Shown: piece by piece, positions 42,976-54,988 of the stretch
Layout of the letters: every line of letters starts with the position of its first letter
How positions within the stretch are numbered: position 1 is the first letter of the stretch
NCBI GenBank assembly: GCA_033557465.1
Contig: CM066035.1
Location: 900,891,309-900,955,308, forward strand
Source: Ichthyophis bannanicus
Taxonomy: Eukaryota; Chordata; Amphibia; Gymnophiona; Ichthyophiidae
Direction: 5' to 3'
DNA: 64,000 nt
Made by a program: the position numbers and the translations under genes
Notes under the pieces: model-generated
The model's database searches: none
The model's input: only the letters and a program-made list of their open reading frames with translations
What the model was told of the DNA's origin: nothing

Positions 42976-43820
42976 TGTTGCAGCGAAGTGCACGCAATGA
43001 ATAAAACCAGGAGTCAGTTCGAAGATCCAAGCCAATTTATTGTGCGCAAGTCTCAGGCAAATGTCACATTCAAAATGGTCTGAGCAATGGAGTCCAGTAA
43101 ACACCTTTTATACCTTTCTTCTTCAGTTTAATACAGGCAAACTTTCTATTGGTCCTACTGACCCTTGCACCCATCCAATTGGGATCTCTCTCTGGGCCTA
43201 GTACTCTGTTCCCCCTGCTCAGAATTCTCTAACAAAGGCACAGTTCTTAGACTTTGATACATTTCTCCTACAAGGTCACTGCTAGCTTAGAAAATGTGTG
43301 AATATAGAGTACTGGAACATGTCTGTCATCAGCATAGAATTTTATTTTATTTATTTTATTTTGACAGTTTTGTATACCGCCTTATCCTTCAATCAAAGCA
43401 GTCACAACACAATTGGGGGATACATTTTAACACGCGGGGATATGAGACACATACACTAATACTTACAGGGAGCATGGGCTATGGAGGGTTAAGTGGCTTG
43501 CCCAAGACCACAAGGAGCATCTGTGGGACTAGAAACCCCAGTCCTTCCGGCCCAAGGTTGCTGTCCTCCGGTGGGATTTGAACCTCCGACCTTCCGGCCT
43601 GAAGTACCTTACCCCAACCACTAGGCTACTCCTCCCTACTAGAAGAATTCAACAAAGGATTTATACAACCTTATCAAAAAGCAGTTTAAAGCAGTTTCTC
43701 TAACTTTTACTGACTTTGGTTTTTCTCAGCATTCTTATTCTCAGGTGGGGGCTGGGATTCAGGCCTAGCTTACAGGCCTCTCGTACATTTACAGGCTATT
43801 CTAGGCCATAGCCTGCCACA
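42976..43820 (-). repeat. Provirus 3' LTR (with SINE insertion)
   Basis: On the minus strand begins TGTGGCAGGC and ends at 42976 with a CA dinucleotide. Excluding the SINE and its short duplication it is about 540 bp. TATA-like element at 43106-43112 (reverse complement TATAAAA) and an AATAAA signal downstream. About ten substitutions and one 3-bp indel separate it from the 5' LTR by eye. Confidence 0.92.
43340..43639 (-). mobile_element. tRNA-derived SINE inside the 3' LTR
   Basis: Absent from the 5' LTR, which runs straight through the site. Flanked by TAGAA (43335-43339 and 43640-43644). On the minus strand: box A-like GTAGCCTAGTGG near 43630, box B GGTTCAAATCC near 43583, then a body and a T/A-rich tail at 43340-43370. 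Same family as 59981-60250, but with a different tail variant. Confidence 0.9.
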
Positions 43821-43831
43821 TTCCCCCCTTT
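43821..43831 (-). promoter_or_regulatory. Polypurine tract
   Basis: Minus strand AAAGGGGGGAA directly abutting the 3' LTR start (TGTGG). This is the usual primer site for plus-strand DNA synthesis in retroviruses and the form common in gammaretroviruses. Confidence 0.9.
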
Positions 43832-43923
43832 GATTATTCTCACCCGCAAGTGAGAAAGGGTGAGAATCAAATCATACATTACACATGGTCATCAGCATCA
43901 TGTTGGGGTACAAGGGAATATTG

Positions 43924-44197
43924 CTACATAGCTAAGACTTTTGTAGCTGCTTTACGTTCAACAATACTATCAATGGTTGAGTTCAGCATACGCAAGCATA
44001 AGGGTAGGAAACATGGGAGAAACAAGCAGATAGCCAATATGAAGAGTACAATGAACACAAGTGTTTTCAGGCCGCCCATTCCTGAAAACAGAGAACCAAA
44101 CCATCCATCGAGTTGCAAGCCATGCCAGGTCTGGACTGGTACATAGGTTTGTTTTCTCATGTGATTGGCTATATCTTCTACAACTTGTCCTTCATTA
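43924..44197 (-). pseudogene. Provirus env, C-terminal part of TM
   Basis: An open stretch from the DNA-transposon insertion (44198) to a stop at 43924. It ends with a long hydrophobic segment (LVFIVLFILAICLFLPCFL, about residues 50-68), the membrane anchor, and a short basic cytoplasmic tail. It is continuous in frame with the env portion at 47021 if the transposon and one TTA copy are discounted, so the insertion is what separates the two parts. Confidence 0.85.
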
Positions 44198-47017
44198 CAC
44201 AGGTACACTAAAAAAAGTTTTTTTTAAACTGCCTCTAATGTTTCGATTGATTTTTACGTTTTTTGGTGCGTTGAATCCAAATCTGGTAACCAATTTGCTC
44301 CATCACGTACAGATTTTTTGCTACATTGGGTTAGCAGTTTGAGGTGAACGTTTCAGATTGAGTGCGATCAAGATAAAAGTTTCTTGGATGAATTCTTTAT
44401 ACTAATTGTTTAGTAGTTATTCAAATAAGAATAAAGAAAATTGTAACAAGGCAGCACATAAGAATAGAGTAATGTCAACAAAACACACTGTGATGGTAGC
44501 AAAATTGCACTTAAAACAGCCACATACATGTGCACAAACATTGAGCATATAAGAGCGAGGTGAGACACAAAGCAAAGCAAAGAAATGTGCAAAAATGTAG
44601 TACAGGTATGTATGTAAGAATAGAAAACGCAAACCGCACATTGCAATACATGAAGACAAACACCCGATGGTGTGAAAATAAAATTCTAATAAATGAGATC
44701 CGACACTGTGGTAATAACTAGCAAATTTTTATTTCAAAGTTTAGTAAAAACACGATATTTGTCAACACAGTTTAGATTTTAAAGTCATTCTTGGGTCAAT
44801 CAATCTCCTGGTGGGCCCGTTTCTTCTTCTTCCCCCGAATGCTTCTCTTGGTGCGCTGCTTGGCGTATTTTTCATCTGGGGTTTCCCGCAGCAGAAATCA
44901 GCCATCATAGTGGTGTTCCATCTTCCTTGGTACCTTCTCTCTGCGTCCTTGATGTCCTGGTGAAACCTTTCACCTTGTTCTTCACTGTACGCCCCCAAGT
45001 TTTCGGGAAAGTAGTTCACATGGGAGTGCAAGAAATGGACTTTCAGGCTCATGTTACAGCCTTGTTCTTTGAAGGCATTGAGCATCCTGGCAACAATATC
45101 CTTATAGTTCTCATCCCGCCTGTTCCCCAAGAATTTGAGAACAACATCCTTGAAGGAATCCCAGGCTTCTTTTTCCTTCTCAGACATCGTTTCAGCGAAT
45201 GCTCCATCTGAAATGAGTTTCCTTATATCAGGGCCAACAAACACTCCTTCCTTTAGCTTTGCTTCAGAAAGTCGGGGGAACTTTGAGCAAAGGTACCGAA
45301 AGCACTCACCATCTTTTGGAAGGGACTTGATGAATTGCTTAATGAGACCCAACTTAATGTGGAGAGGTGGTAATAGAATTTTATCACGAGGTACCAAGCT
45401 CTCATGAAGAACATTTTTCTCACCGGGTCTCAAATACTCCCGAATTGGCCAGTCTTTTTTCCCCCAGTGTAGGTCGCGGGCCCGGCTATCCCACAAGCAA
45501 AGGAAGCAGGGATATTTGGTGAAACCGGATTGCTGCCCTAATAGCATGGATAGAATTTTAAAGTCTCCACAAATCATCCACTTATGCTCATCATAACGAA
45601 TCTTCTGAAGAATCAGGGCCAAATTCTCGTATTTTTCTTGGAGAATAACAGAGTGAGCAATAGGAACTGAAGCGAATGTGTTGCCATTATGAAGAACACC
45701 TTTTATGCTGTCTTTTGACGAATCAATGAACAGCCGCCATTCAGCAGGATCATACTTGAGTTTAAACTTTTCCATCACTCCGTATATATCGTTGCAAAAT
45801 ACCAAATCTTCCTCTTTGCTGAAATACTTCAAAAATTGTGTCTCGCGGTTGCGGTACCAATAAAAAGTTGTTCCTGGTGACAATAGATTTTTCTGTTTAA
45901 GCCGAGAACCTAGCAGTTGGGCAGCATCTTTTGGGAGTCCTAAATCCCGGACTAAATCATTCAATTCAGCTTGAGAGAAAAGTTCAGGTTTCGGATCTGG
46001 TTCAGTTTCAAACTCGGAAGTACTGGACTCATCGGGAAAAGCCATCTGATGAGTCTCATCATGATCAGAACCGTCCACACAAATATGATCCAAAGATTTT
46101 GGTGGTTCAGGCACAGGTACTTCGTTGCTATGAGGCATAGGCCTAATTGCTGAGGGAAGGTTGGGGTAACTTATTACGTTCTTATTTTTAAGTTGTATCC
46201 CTTCACAATGCAAGAACAAAAATAGCAGTCACTGCTGTGGTCTCTTTGTTCACGCCACATCATAGGTATTCCGAAACGAAATGCTTGTTTTTTACCTTTC
46301 ATCCATAAGCGTAGATCTTCCTCACATGTCTTTCACACTTTGTGAGGAGCCCACGGTTTGTCTTGATCGCCTAACTTCAAACCGAAATAGGCGAAATATA
46401 CTTTTTTAATAAATGCAGAAATGTTCCTCTGCCGCTTTTTCACGGTATATTCCCCACAAATAAAACAAAAACTGTCCGGAGAGTTGACACAACCTCTGGC
46501 TCTGTGAGCCATCACAAATACACAGCACTGTAAACTACAACTGTAGTGAACCACTTCGGAATAAAGCTGGATTACGACTGATCAAACAAAAGGTAATAAT
46601 GAACTTGCAAGAAACTGAAATTTGACAGGAACGTTCATGTCGCAACCACCGTGTTTGAGCGAGCGAACGAGGCGAGGCAAACAGGAAAGAACATGCGCCA
46701 GCGCGAGTACTGGATTTAGCCCCCCGCCTCCCAATTGTCCTGTTAATGTATAAAATGAATACAAAACACTCTAAAATATCATGAGGGAGTGTTTTCTAGT
46801 TAGTTAACCATTACAACCTCTATTTTGGGCCAAGAAAATAAACTGCAGTCGGCTAAAAAGAAATTATGTGAACATTCCTTATATGGGTAAGAAATCTAAT
46901 TTTGCAAGAAAACGTGACGTGATGGAACATTTTGGCTATTTTTCCTGGATTCAGCACCCCAAAATCTATAGGAATCAGTTGCAAAACTGGAGGCAGTTTT
47001 TTGGTAGTGTACCTGTG
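44198..47017 (-). mobile_element. Unassigned DNA transposon in env, 2820 bp, TTA target duplication
   Basis: Both ends begin CACAGGTACACTA, exactly inverted. Looser inverted similarity extends about 150 bases inward (AAACTGCCTC, GGTG-GTTGAATCCA, CCATCACGT on each side). TTA lies on both flanks (44195-44197, 47018-47020), and removing the element plus one TTA leaves env in frame. It encodes one transposase-like gene on the minus strand. A 3-bp TTA duplication recalls PIF/Harbinger and the CACTA string recalls EnSpm, but the terminal bases and protein do not clearly fit either. Confidence 0.88.
44762..46554 (-). pseudogene. Transposase-like protein of the unassigned DNA transposon
   Basis: N-terminal part (46554-46336) has paired Cys (PDSFCFICGEYT) and GDQDKPWAPH. 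After a TGA at 46333-46335 the same frame continues through FGIPMMWREQRDHSSDCYFC. A one-base shift near 46205-46215 then leads into a 485-codon open frame (46219-44762) with YPNLPSAIRPMPHS, LFIDSSKDSIKG, MICGDFKILSMLLGQQSG, YPCFLCLWDSRARDLHW and SEEQGERFHQDI. A third shift near 44895 puts the basic tail (KRSIRGKKKKRAHQEID) in another frame. I recall a protein with this CFLCLWDSRA signature in many arthropod and cnidarian genomes. D (FIDSS), D (CGDFK) and E (EEQGERF) could be a DDE triad; that is inference. Confidence 0.8.
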
Positions 47018-47020
47018 TTA

Positions 47021-48789
47021 TCGATTTGCAGACAACTGTTAGTTAAATTCAGCTTTCCACATACTCCTCCTTCAGCTGCAAGTAAATAATATAATGCTAA
47101 GCGATTCTGATAAATGGCTGTACACATCTGCGTGGCTTGTTTAGCTAACAGGGTTAGTGCTCTACTAGTTTCATTAGTTATTATTTCTACAACAGCTTGC
47201 AAACGTATAATACGATTTAACATATACACAGGGGTGCGGTAACCCCAAGAGCCATCTTGTGCCCAGGTAGCAGGTCCATAGTAGGAAACAATTCTCTCCG
47301 GTGGCCATTCTTCAGATGTCGCATCCCATTTGTCCCATTGGCCTATCTTCAGGGCCTCTCGCTTCTGTCGACTCTTATATACGGGAAATCCCAGCTGTTC
47401 CCCGTGGGAAATGGGCAAGAGGAAGAAAGAAGGTCTTATGGTCCCCAAAACACACGCACCTCCCCAGTTGGCAGGGAGTCTAGCATATGCTCGAGTTCCG
47501 CAGATCCAATATAGTCCAGGTGGAGCTTGCCAGTTATTGTGAGAAGCCAGATTTGTCCATAACCTGGCAAGGTTAGGAAAGATAATCAGAGGATTGGAGG
47601 GTTCCGGGGCATTGGCTCCTGACCACCAGGATGTCTTCTTGGTAGTAGCATTATAGTACTTCTGGTTCAAACAGACCAATTGCTCCACTAACATAGTCAA
47701 TTGTGGTCCAGCTCGAGCAAAACATAGGTTTCCAACAATGGGGTTAGCTAGGACCCATTCGCTGGTAGCTTTATGTAGATCAGTTTGGTTATAGGGTACA
47801 GAATAGTTCAATTCTTGTGCCTCCCAAGGCCACTGGTCTCCCATCTGAGTTCCCCCACAGAAAAGACAGTTAGAGACATGGAGACTGGATGCTACAGCTC
47901 CAGCTAGTTCAATGAACAAACTTCGAGAAGCGTGGGGAATTACAAATTCTGCCTTCATGGCCTCATAAAAGGTATGATGTATTCGGTAAGTGAAGAGATA
48001 TGAGTTTTTGTGTTAAGCTGGATATATACAATAGTTCCAGGATCAGTTCCACTTCCTGCAATACGCAGGCCGAATCGGAATCCCTGCTTCCACTGGCTCG
48101 GGTCGAGGATGAGAAGCCGTAGAGGATTACAGGCACCTTTTCTTGCACTTCTTAGGTTCCAGTAGGGGTAATCTTTCTAAAGTAGCCTTGCGATTATCTC
48201 CAGTTTGTCCAGTAGGACTTCCAAACCAGGTAGCATAGTACACACAACCCCATTTTGGGCAGAAATAGTCATCTTTTGATGGCTTACCATAAGTGGATGG
48301 GGAATGTATCCCGGTACATATTCCCCATCTGTATGCACCTTAGGGACACATATACTTGTCATCATAGTAGTAAGCTCGTTCCCACGACCCACACCTATAA
48401 TAGTCATTTCTATTTATCAGATCACAAGCATCAAAATACAGGGGTGCAGGCCGGGTGGGATCAGAGAGTTGAGTGGTAGCATTTATGAGGGCTCCATCTT
48501 CATCATTCCATCGTAGTTCCAGGAAATAGTAAGAAGGATTCTGTCAGGGTCTAAAACAAGTACGAGTCTTTCCATTCGTGCATACATTCAGTTCTGTACC
48601 ATTATACATGCACTGACTGACTTTACCAGTGCAAGTATAGTAAGAGTGATAAAGTAAAGTCTGGGTGATTTTCATCCCAGTTCGGGTGGTGGTTATACAA
48701 GCTGCACAAGGGGGCAGGGCAAAAGTTGTCCCAAGGGGTCCCAGGGTTACCGCAAAAATGAAACAGTAGTGGGTAATCATCATGATCAT
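47021..48789 (-). pseudogene. Provirus env: signal peptide, SU and N-terminal TM
   Basis: Starts at 48789 with a hydrophobic signal sequence, then a Cys-rich SU in at least three frames (breaks near 48544, 48177 and 47960), then a clean open frame from 47958. A furin-type site RQKR lies near 47365, and a heptad-like segment and a Cys-x6-Cys motif near 47050. Open until the DNA transposon at 47017. In a functional virus Env mediates receptor binding and fusion; here stops, frameshifts and the 2.8-kb insertion make it non-functional. A gamma-like Env by layout. Confidence 0.85.
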
Positions 48790-48974
48790 AGTCTGATGAT
48801 GGATAAACTGAAATGTTAATAATTCAGAGCTTGAAAACTTCTTCCAACTTCCAGGAGCGGGTTTTCAAATCTTCACGAGGATGATTGTTTTCTTCGCAGT
48901 GTAAGTCGCAATGGTGATGCAGGATCCACGGTCGAAGTCCAAGGACGACCTTCAGGAACTGCTGCTGGCTTCAC

Positions 48975-51900
48975 TCAACTGTGATGGATCCAGGAGTCGA
49001 TTTCTGCCACTTTAACTGCTGTGGGTGTTGACAGCAGAACAACATATGGTCCCTTCCAATGAGCTGCCAACGGTGTCTTCTTCCACTCTTTGACCCACAC
49101 CGAGGCTCCGGGCTTGAAAGGATGCAGTGGCTCTGTCAGATTGATAGGCAACTGGTCTTGCACCCAAGTATGGAGGTCCTGCAAGACAGAACTTAGAGCC
49201 AACAATTCTTGTCTAGTGATCTCCGATCCAATCTGACTCATATCCCCCCTTATTCCCTGAACTATGGGCGGGGGTCTCCCATACAAAACCTCAAATGGGG
49301 AAACTCCTAATGACTTAGTGGGGGCTGAACGTACTCTGAGAAGGGCTATGTGGAAAGCTTGGGGCCACTTCAGGTGAGCTTCCTGACAGAGCTTGGCCAA
49401 CTGGGACTTCAGGGTTCGGTTCATTCTCTCTACTTTCCCTGAACTCTGGGGTCTATAAGCTGTATGTAACTTCTACTGTATTTGTAAAGCACGGGCTAGC
49501 TGCTGAGTTACTTGTGACACAAAGGAGGGCCCATTGTCTGACCCTATGGTCAAGGGTATTCCAAACCGAGGAATGATTTCATGGAGCAGAGCCTTAGTGA
49601 CTTCTCTGGCCTTTTCAGTTCTAGTGGGGAAAGCCTCCACCCACCCAGAGAAAGTACAAACTAGAACCAGTAGGTAGTGATATCCATTTGCTTGTGGCAT
49701 TTCTGCAAAGTCTATTTGGATATTTCCCATAGGGGTAACTCCCACTGATTGAACTCTTGGAGGTGGGACAGGACCCTGTCGGGCATTATTCTTTGCACAG
49801 ATTACACATTTTTGGGCTATTGAGGCAGTTAAGGGTCCCAATAATGAGATACAGAAATACAGTTTCAGAGCTTTTTCCATTGCAGTTTTTCCATAGTGTG
49901 TAGCTTGATGAAAGGCGTGGACAAAGGCTGGACTCAGGGCTTCAGGGATCACAGTCATACCAGGGGGTGAGCCTCCCTTGGGTGGTGGTAACACTATCCA
50001 TCCGGTCTCTGATAGCTGCCCACCCCCCCCCCCTCATTCTGACAGTAGTAGTCCAGCTCATTCGGGGTATATCGGGGTGTCCAAGCACTGAGAGGTACTG
50101 GAAATATGGCTGCTTGAACTGTAATACTGGGGGTAGAGTTTTCCATTGATTGCTGCTTCTCGGGCTGAGGCATCGGCAAGTCTGTTCCCTTGGGATACTT
50201 CTCCATCTCCAGTCTGGTGACCTCAGCAGTGCATTACAGCAACTTGTTTGGGGGCCCATACTGCTTCCAATAAAGTCAATATTTCTGGGCCATACTTGAT
50301 GGACTTGCCTCCCGAGGTTATTAATCCGCGTTCTTTGTACAAAGCTCCATGGGCATGTAATGTTGTAAAGGCATACTTGGAATCTGTGTATACATTCAGA
50401 CGGATCCCAGTCCCTATTTTCAGTGCTTGAGTGAGGGCTATTAATTCGGCCTTCTGTGCTGAAGTTCCTGGGGCCAAAGCTGATGATTCTATTACCATGT
50501 CCAGGGTCACCACTGCATAACCAGCACATCGTTGTCCATTAATTATAAGACTGCTTCCATCCACGAAAAAAGTTCTTTCTGGGTTGTTCAAGGGGATATC
50601 CGTTAGGTCTGGGCGGCTTGAGTATACAGTGTCCATTACTTCTAGGCAATCATGGTCAGGAGGGCCTGGACCAGTCGGTAGTAGGGTAGCCGGGTTCAAG
50701 GTTTGACTGACACTCAATTTTAGCCGAGGATTTTCACACAGCATACTTTGATATTTCAACATTCGTGCGTTGGTGAACCAGTAGTTCCCTTTGTGTTCCA
50801 TTAGGGTTAAAACAGAATGCGGTACAGTGACTTGAAGATTCTGTCCCAAAGTGAGCTTGTCAGCTTCGCTCACTAAGAGGGCTGTGGCTGCTACAGCTCT
50901 TAGGCAAGGTGGCCATCCTTTTGTAACAGGGTCCAATTGTTTTGATAGATAGGCTACAGGTCATTGCCAGAATCCAAGGGGCTGAGTCAGGACTCCCAGC
51001 GCGTTTCCACATGACTCATGGACATAAAGACGAAATGGTTTCTGCACATCTGGTAGGCCCAAGGCTGGTGATGACATTAATGCTGCTTTTAGTGATTTGA
51101 ACGCTTTATCCTGTGCTGGGCCCCATTCCATGGGTGATCGTTCCACTCCCTTCGTAGCCTGATACAAGGGTTTTGCCAAGTGTGCAAAATTGGGTATCCA
51201 TATTCTGCAATAGCCCGCAGCTCCCAAGAAGGCCCGCACCTGCTTTCTGGTGGGGGGGGGTTGGGATGCGGCATACTGCTTCCTTTCGCTCAAGTCCCAA
51301 TTTCTGGATTCCTCTGGACAGATGGAACCCTAGGTATTTCACTTCTGTTTGGCACAACTGCGCTTTGGCTCTTGAGACCTTGTATCCGGCTTCATTCAGG
51401 AGGTGCAAGAGATCACTGGTAGCTTGCACGCATTCAGTCTTGGAGTTGGAGGCTATAAGCAGATCATCTACATACTGAAGTAAGATTCTTCTTCCTGGAG
51501 TCACAGAGTAGTTTGAAAGATCTTGGTTGAGAGCTGCACTGAAGATGGTGGGTGAATTCTTGAATCCTTGAGGCAAGCAAGTCCAAGTGAGTTGGCCCCG
51601 TCTTCCTGTAGTAGGGTTCTCCCATTCAAACGCGAACAAACGTTGGCTGGCAGATGCCAGGCGGATACAGAAAAAGGCATCTTTTAAATCCAGAACGGTG
51701 AAATGAGTAGCTTCTGATGGAATCAGTCCCAGGAGAGTATAGGGATTTGGCACTACTGGATGTATGGTTTCAACTGCATTGTTCACTTGTCGCAAATCCT
51801 GCACTGGGCGGTAGTCACCTGTCCCAGGCTTCTTGACTGGGAGGAGAGGGGTGTTCCAGGGCGATTGGCATTCTTTGAAGAGTCCATACTGTAGTAATTT

Positions 51901-52476
51901 CTTTAGGTGACCATGGATGCCTTCGATGGCTGGTCGTGGGAGAGGATATTGTCGCACATGCACTGGTTCTGCTCCTGGTTTAAGGGTGACAAGCACAGGA
52001 GCTATATTCTTTGCTAGGCCAGGAGGATTATCCTCCACCCACACTCCGGTCGGAGCTAAGATGTTGATGGGTATATGGGGGCTAGCTGCCTTGGATGAAG
52101 GTGGACTATAGAACCGCCATTCTTCTTCTCGGGGGACAGTCAGCACCATCAGGCCAGCAGATTCCGAGTTCACAGTCATCTCCATTTTTCCTCCTTCGAC
52201 AAAGGATATCTGTGCCTGAAGCTTAGCAAGCATTTCTCGGCCCAAAAGGGGAACTGGGCATTCAGGTATGTACAGGAACTGATGTGTTATCTTCTGTCCC
52301 CCTAATTCGCAGGCACGGTTCTGCAGGAAAGGTCTTGTGGTTCTAGTTCCAGTGGCGCCAACAATGGTGACAGATCGGGAAGACAAAGGAGCCAATGGTT
52401 TAGCCACTACTGAGTGTTCGGCCCCCGTATCCACCATAAAGTCCATGTACCGGTCCCCAATCTTTAAGTTGACCAT
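48975..52476 (-). pseudogene. Provirus pro-pol (protease, RT, RNase H, integrase)
   Basis: Protease motif DTGAEHSVV near 52430. RT has VLDLKDAFFCI near 51690 and the catalytic LQYVDDLLIA at 51448-51477. RNase H has FFVDGSS near 50575 and YTDSKYAF near 50385. Integrase zinc part has CVIC near 49800, and the catalytic core has IDFAEMP and SDNGPSF. C-terminal domain ends at 48975. Lesions seen: frameshift near 51290-51300, TGA at 50961-50963, TGA at 50223-50225, frame changes about 50200-49990, and TAG at 49473-49475. Several stops sit where related proteins have Arg, suggesting CpG decay of CGA codons. Confidence 0.92.
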
Positions 52477-52518
52477 AGGCTCCTGGGGACCCAGGGAAAA
52501 CTTGGAGCCCGGTCTGGC

Positions 52519-54323
52519 CTAGTCCTCATCCACATAGTCATCTTCGGTGGTCGCCATTCCTTCCACGGCGGCTTCTTCCTGCCGAAACTGTGCGCGCTGC
52601 ATTCCCCCTCGCTGCTGGAATCGCCCTACGCTCTCCTGGTGCTCCCTCCTCCCCTCCAGGGGGTGGAGCTACTATTCGGGCATTCATTCTTCCAATGTCC
52701 TTCTTCCTTACAATAGGCACACTGATTTGCCCCTAAGGGGGACCGAGCGCTCCCTCGGCCCCTTCCTCATCCTCGGGTCCTTCTGTTTGGGTATCCTCCA
52801 TGTCCTTCAACTAGAGCTGCAGCAAGCAGATCGGCTTTCTTCTTCATCTTTCTTTCACTTTCCCTTTTACATTCTTGATCACGATTCACAAATACCTTCT
52901 GGGCAACTTCCATTAGCTGTGCTGTATCCATGCCCGCAAATCCTTCCAACTTTTGCAGTTTCCGTTTTATGTCTCCCTGGGACTGACTCACAAAAGCAGC
53001 GTTCACCATACGCAAATTCTCCTGGGCTGCCTGATCATACAGGGTATAAAGTCTATAAGCTTCAGTTAATCGTTCATAGAAGGCAGCTGGACTTTCATCT
53101 GGGCGCTGAAGAACGTCTGCCACCTTCCCAACATTCATGGCTTTCTGGCCTCCCCTCCTCAGGCCTTGCAGTAGAGCCTGGCGGAAACGAGTGAGGGCCC
53201 TCTCTCCTTCTGCACTATTTGGATCCCATCTTGGATCTTCATTCGGGAAATCTACGGCCGCTGCCTGTCAGGGATCTAGATCTCTCCTGTCTACAGGGTT
53301 CTCTTCCAGCCATCGGGTAGTTGCTTGCACTATTCGTGCCCGCTCTTCAGTAGTAAAAAGGGTAGACAAGAGCTGGCGGCAATCAGACCAGGTAGGCTGG
53401 TGGGTCTGCATGATACTAGACATTAATTCTGTCAGATCATGGGGTTTTTCAGTATATGAGGCATAGTGCGTTTTCCAGTTTAATAAATCTGTGTTAGAAA
53501 AGGGCACATAAACAAGACTAGTTGGCCCAGCCACAACCTGACCATCGTCATTGAGAATGGGTAATCCGGGGACTTGGCGCAATGGCATCTGGCGAACTTC
53601 TTTCTGGCTCGTCTCCCTGCTTCGGAGGGCGTAGTGCAAATTTGCGCGCCCAGCGGTGGCTCTTCCGCTGGGGCCTGGACTAATGGGTGACCCTGGACTG
53701 GCAGTTGATCCCCCGCTGGCAGTTCCTTCAGGAGATGGTAGTCCTGCCGGGAAACTTTGTTCGGGACTGGGACTCCTGCTCCGGGAAGGGGGTTGCTCTC
53801 CTCCGAGCGATGAAAGTGGCTGATGGGGTGGAGGCACATCAGCTGGGGGGACTCTCTCTTCCTCTGGCTCTGCTCGGGGTAATGGTGGAGCTGACGGGAC
53901 TGGCTTATACAGGAATAGGGGTGGATAATCCGGGATTTCTGTAAGTTCTGGGGCTGAGTAAATGGGAGGCTTTTCTTCCTTAATCCCAGGGACCCCCTTC
54001 GTAGTTGCTAACATTATCCTGCACTGCTCTTCACGGCAACGCTTCATCCAAGAGGGTTGCCTTTCACAAATATCTAACCAGGAGTCTATATAGGGAAACT
54101 GGTCGGGGTAATTCCTACGCACTATCCCATGCACTCGGGACAAAATTCTAACAACAAAAGTACCATCTGGTGGCCACACGGTGTCCAGCACCGGCCACTC
54201 CCTACCACATAATTTTTCTAATCGGGGCGGGGACATTTTCGTCCCGTAGTCACCGCTAAATCCCTTCTTAAAATTCGTGATCATACAGTTCAGCGGAGTT
54301 TGCACAGACCCCGCCCCTCCCAT
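52519..54323 (-). pseudogene. Provirus gag
   Basis: The preferred start is the ATG at 54323 (MGGAG..., Gly-2 available for myristoylation), not the upstream in-frame extension. Matrix region, a Pro-rich middle with PPIYSAPEL and YPPLFLY, capsid with a VYVPFSNTDLLNWK-type start near 53510, and one CCHC zinc knuckle (CAYC-KEEG-H-WKNE-C) near 52715-52675. TGA at 53268-53270 and at 52767-52769 interrupt it, and a frameshift between about 52690 and 52630 precedes a terminal TAG at 52519-52521 that is in frame with pro-pol. A gag-TAG-pol layout is the gammaretroviral readthrough arrangement. Confidence 0.9.
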
Positions 54324-54988
54324 TATGACGTACAAGACAACAGACAAAGAGGGCGGGTAGTATGGCTGCAGGTAAGGGGTCCGCACAGCCCACGTAACAA
54401 GGGAGACAAACACCAAATGCTTCCTCCTTTTCGTGACCTGGGCGCGGTCGCCCGGCCAGGAACTGCGCTACTCAGGAGTCCGCTCTCACGTGGTCTGTGT
54501 TTCAAGACCTCTCATTCACTCAGACAGGCATGCCACTGAGTTCCCAAAATTCCATAAAGGCCTACCTTACTTATCCATGAGGGCTGGGGTTTCGTCCTCG
54601 CGCATACTCATGCAAGGAGTATTCGGCCACACCCTGAGAGGTGATCAGGCTCTTGTTACCTTAAACCGTATTAGTCTCGCGCATGCAGGACTTTCCCATA
54701 GCTAACTGACTAAGAACCAGACAAATTGCTACTCACTGGATCCGGCCACTAATGCACTGCGCAACCAGTTCCCTCCTTGGGTTGAATCCTGGACTCCCCT
54801 CGGGTTCGGAGGTAATGGCCGGTCGGACACGGCAGGCCGCCGAGGTAGGGCAGAACCTTCTCTGATACAATGGGACCGGCGGCGCCTGGGGTCCTCTCCG
54901 CTGTCGGTCAGCCGCGGTCCCAACCGGACCAAACCTGGAGGCGGTAATATGTGGTATATTCACTTGTGCACCATTCACATACTCCACC

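Noticed and set aside
44198..44222. Assignment of the env transposon to EnSpm/CACTA because CACTA occurs near its ends
   Set aside because: The CACTA string starts eight bases inside the inverted repeat; the outermost shared bases are CACAG next to TTA, and the protein is not recognisably an EnSpm transposase.
53687..53944. Plus-strand open frames opposite gag, pol and env of the provirus
   Set aside because: Short, without domains, and explained as antisense shadows of the proviral genes.
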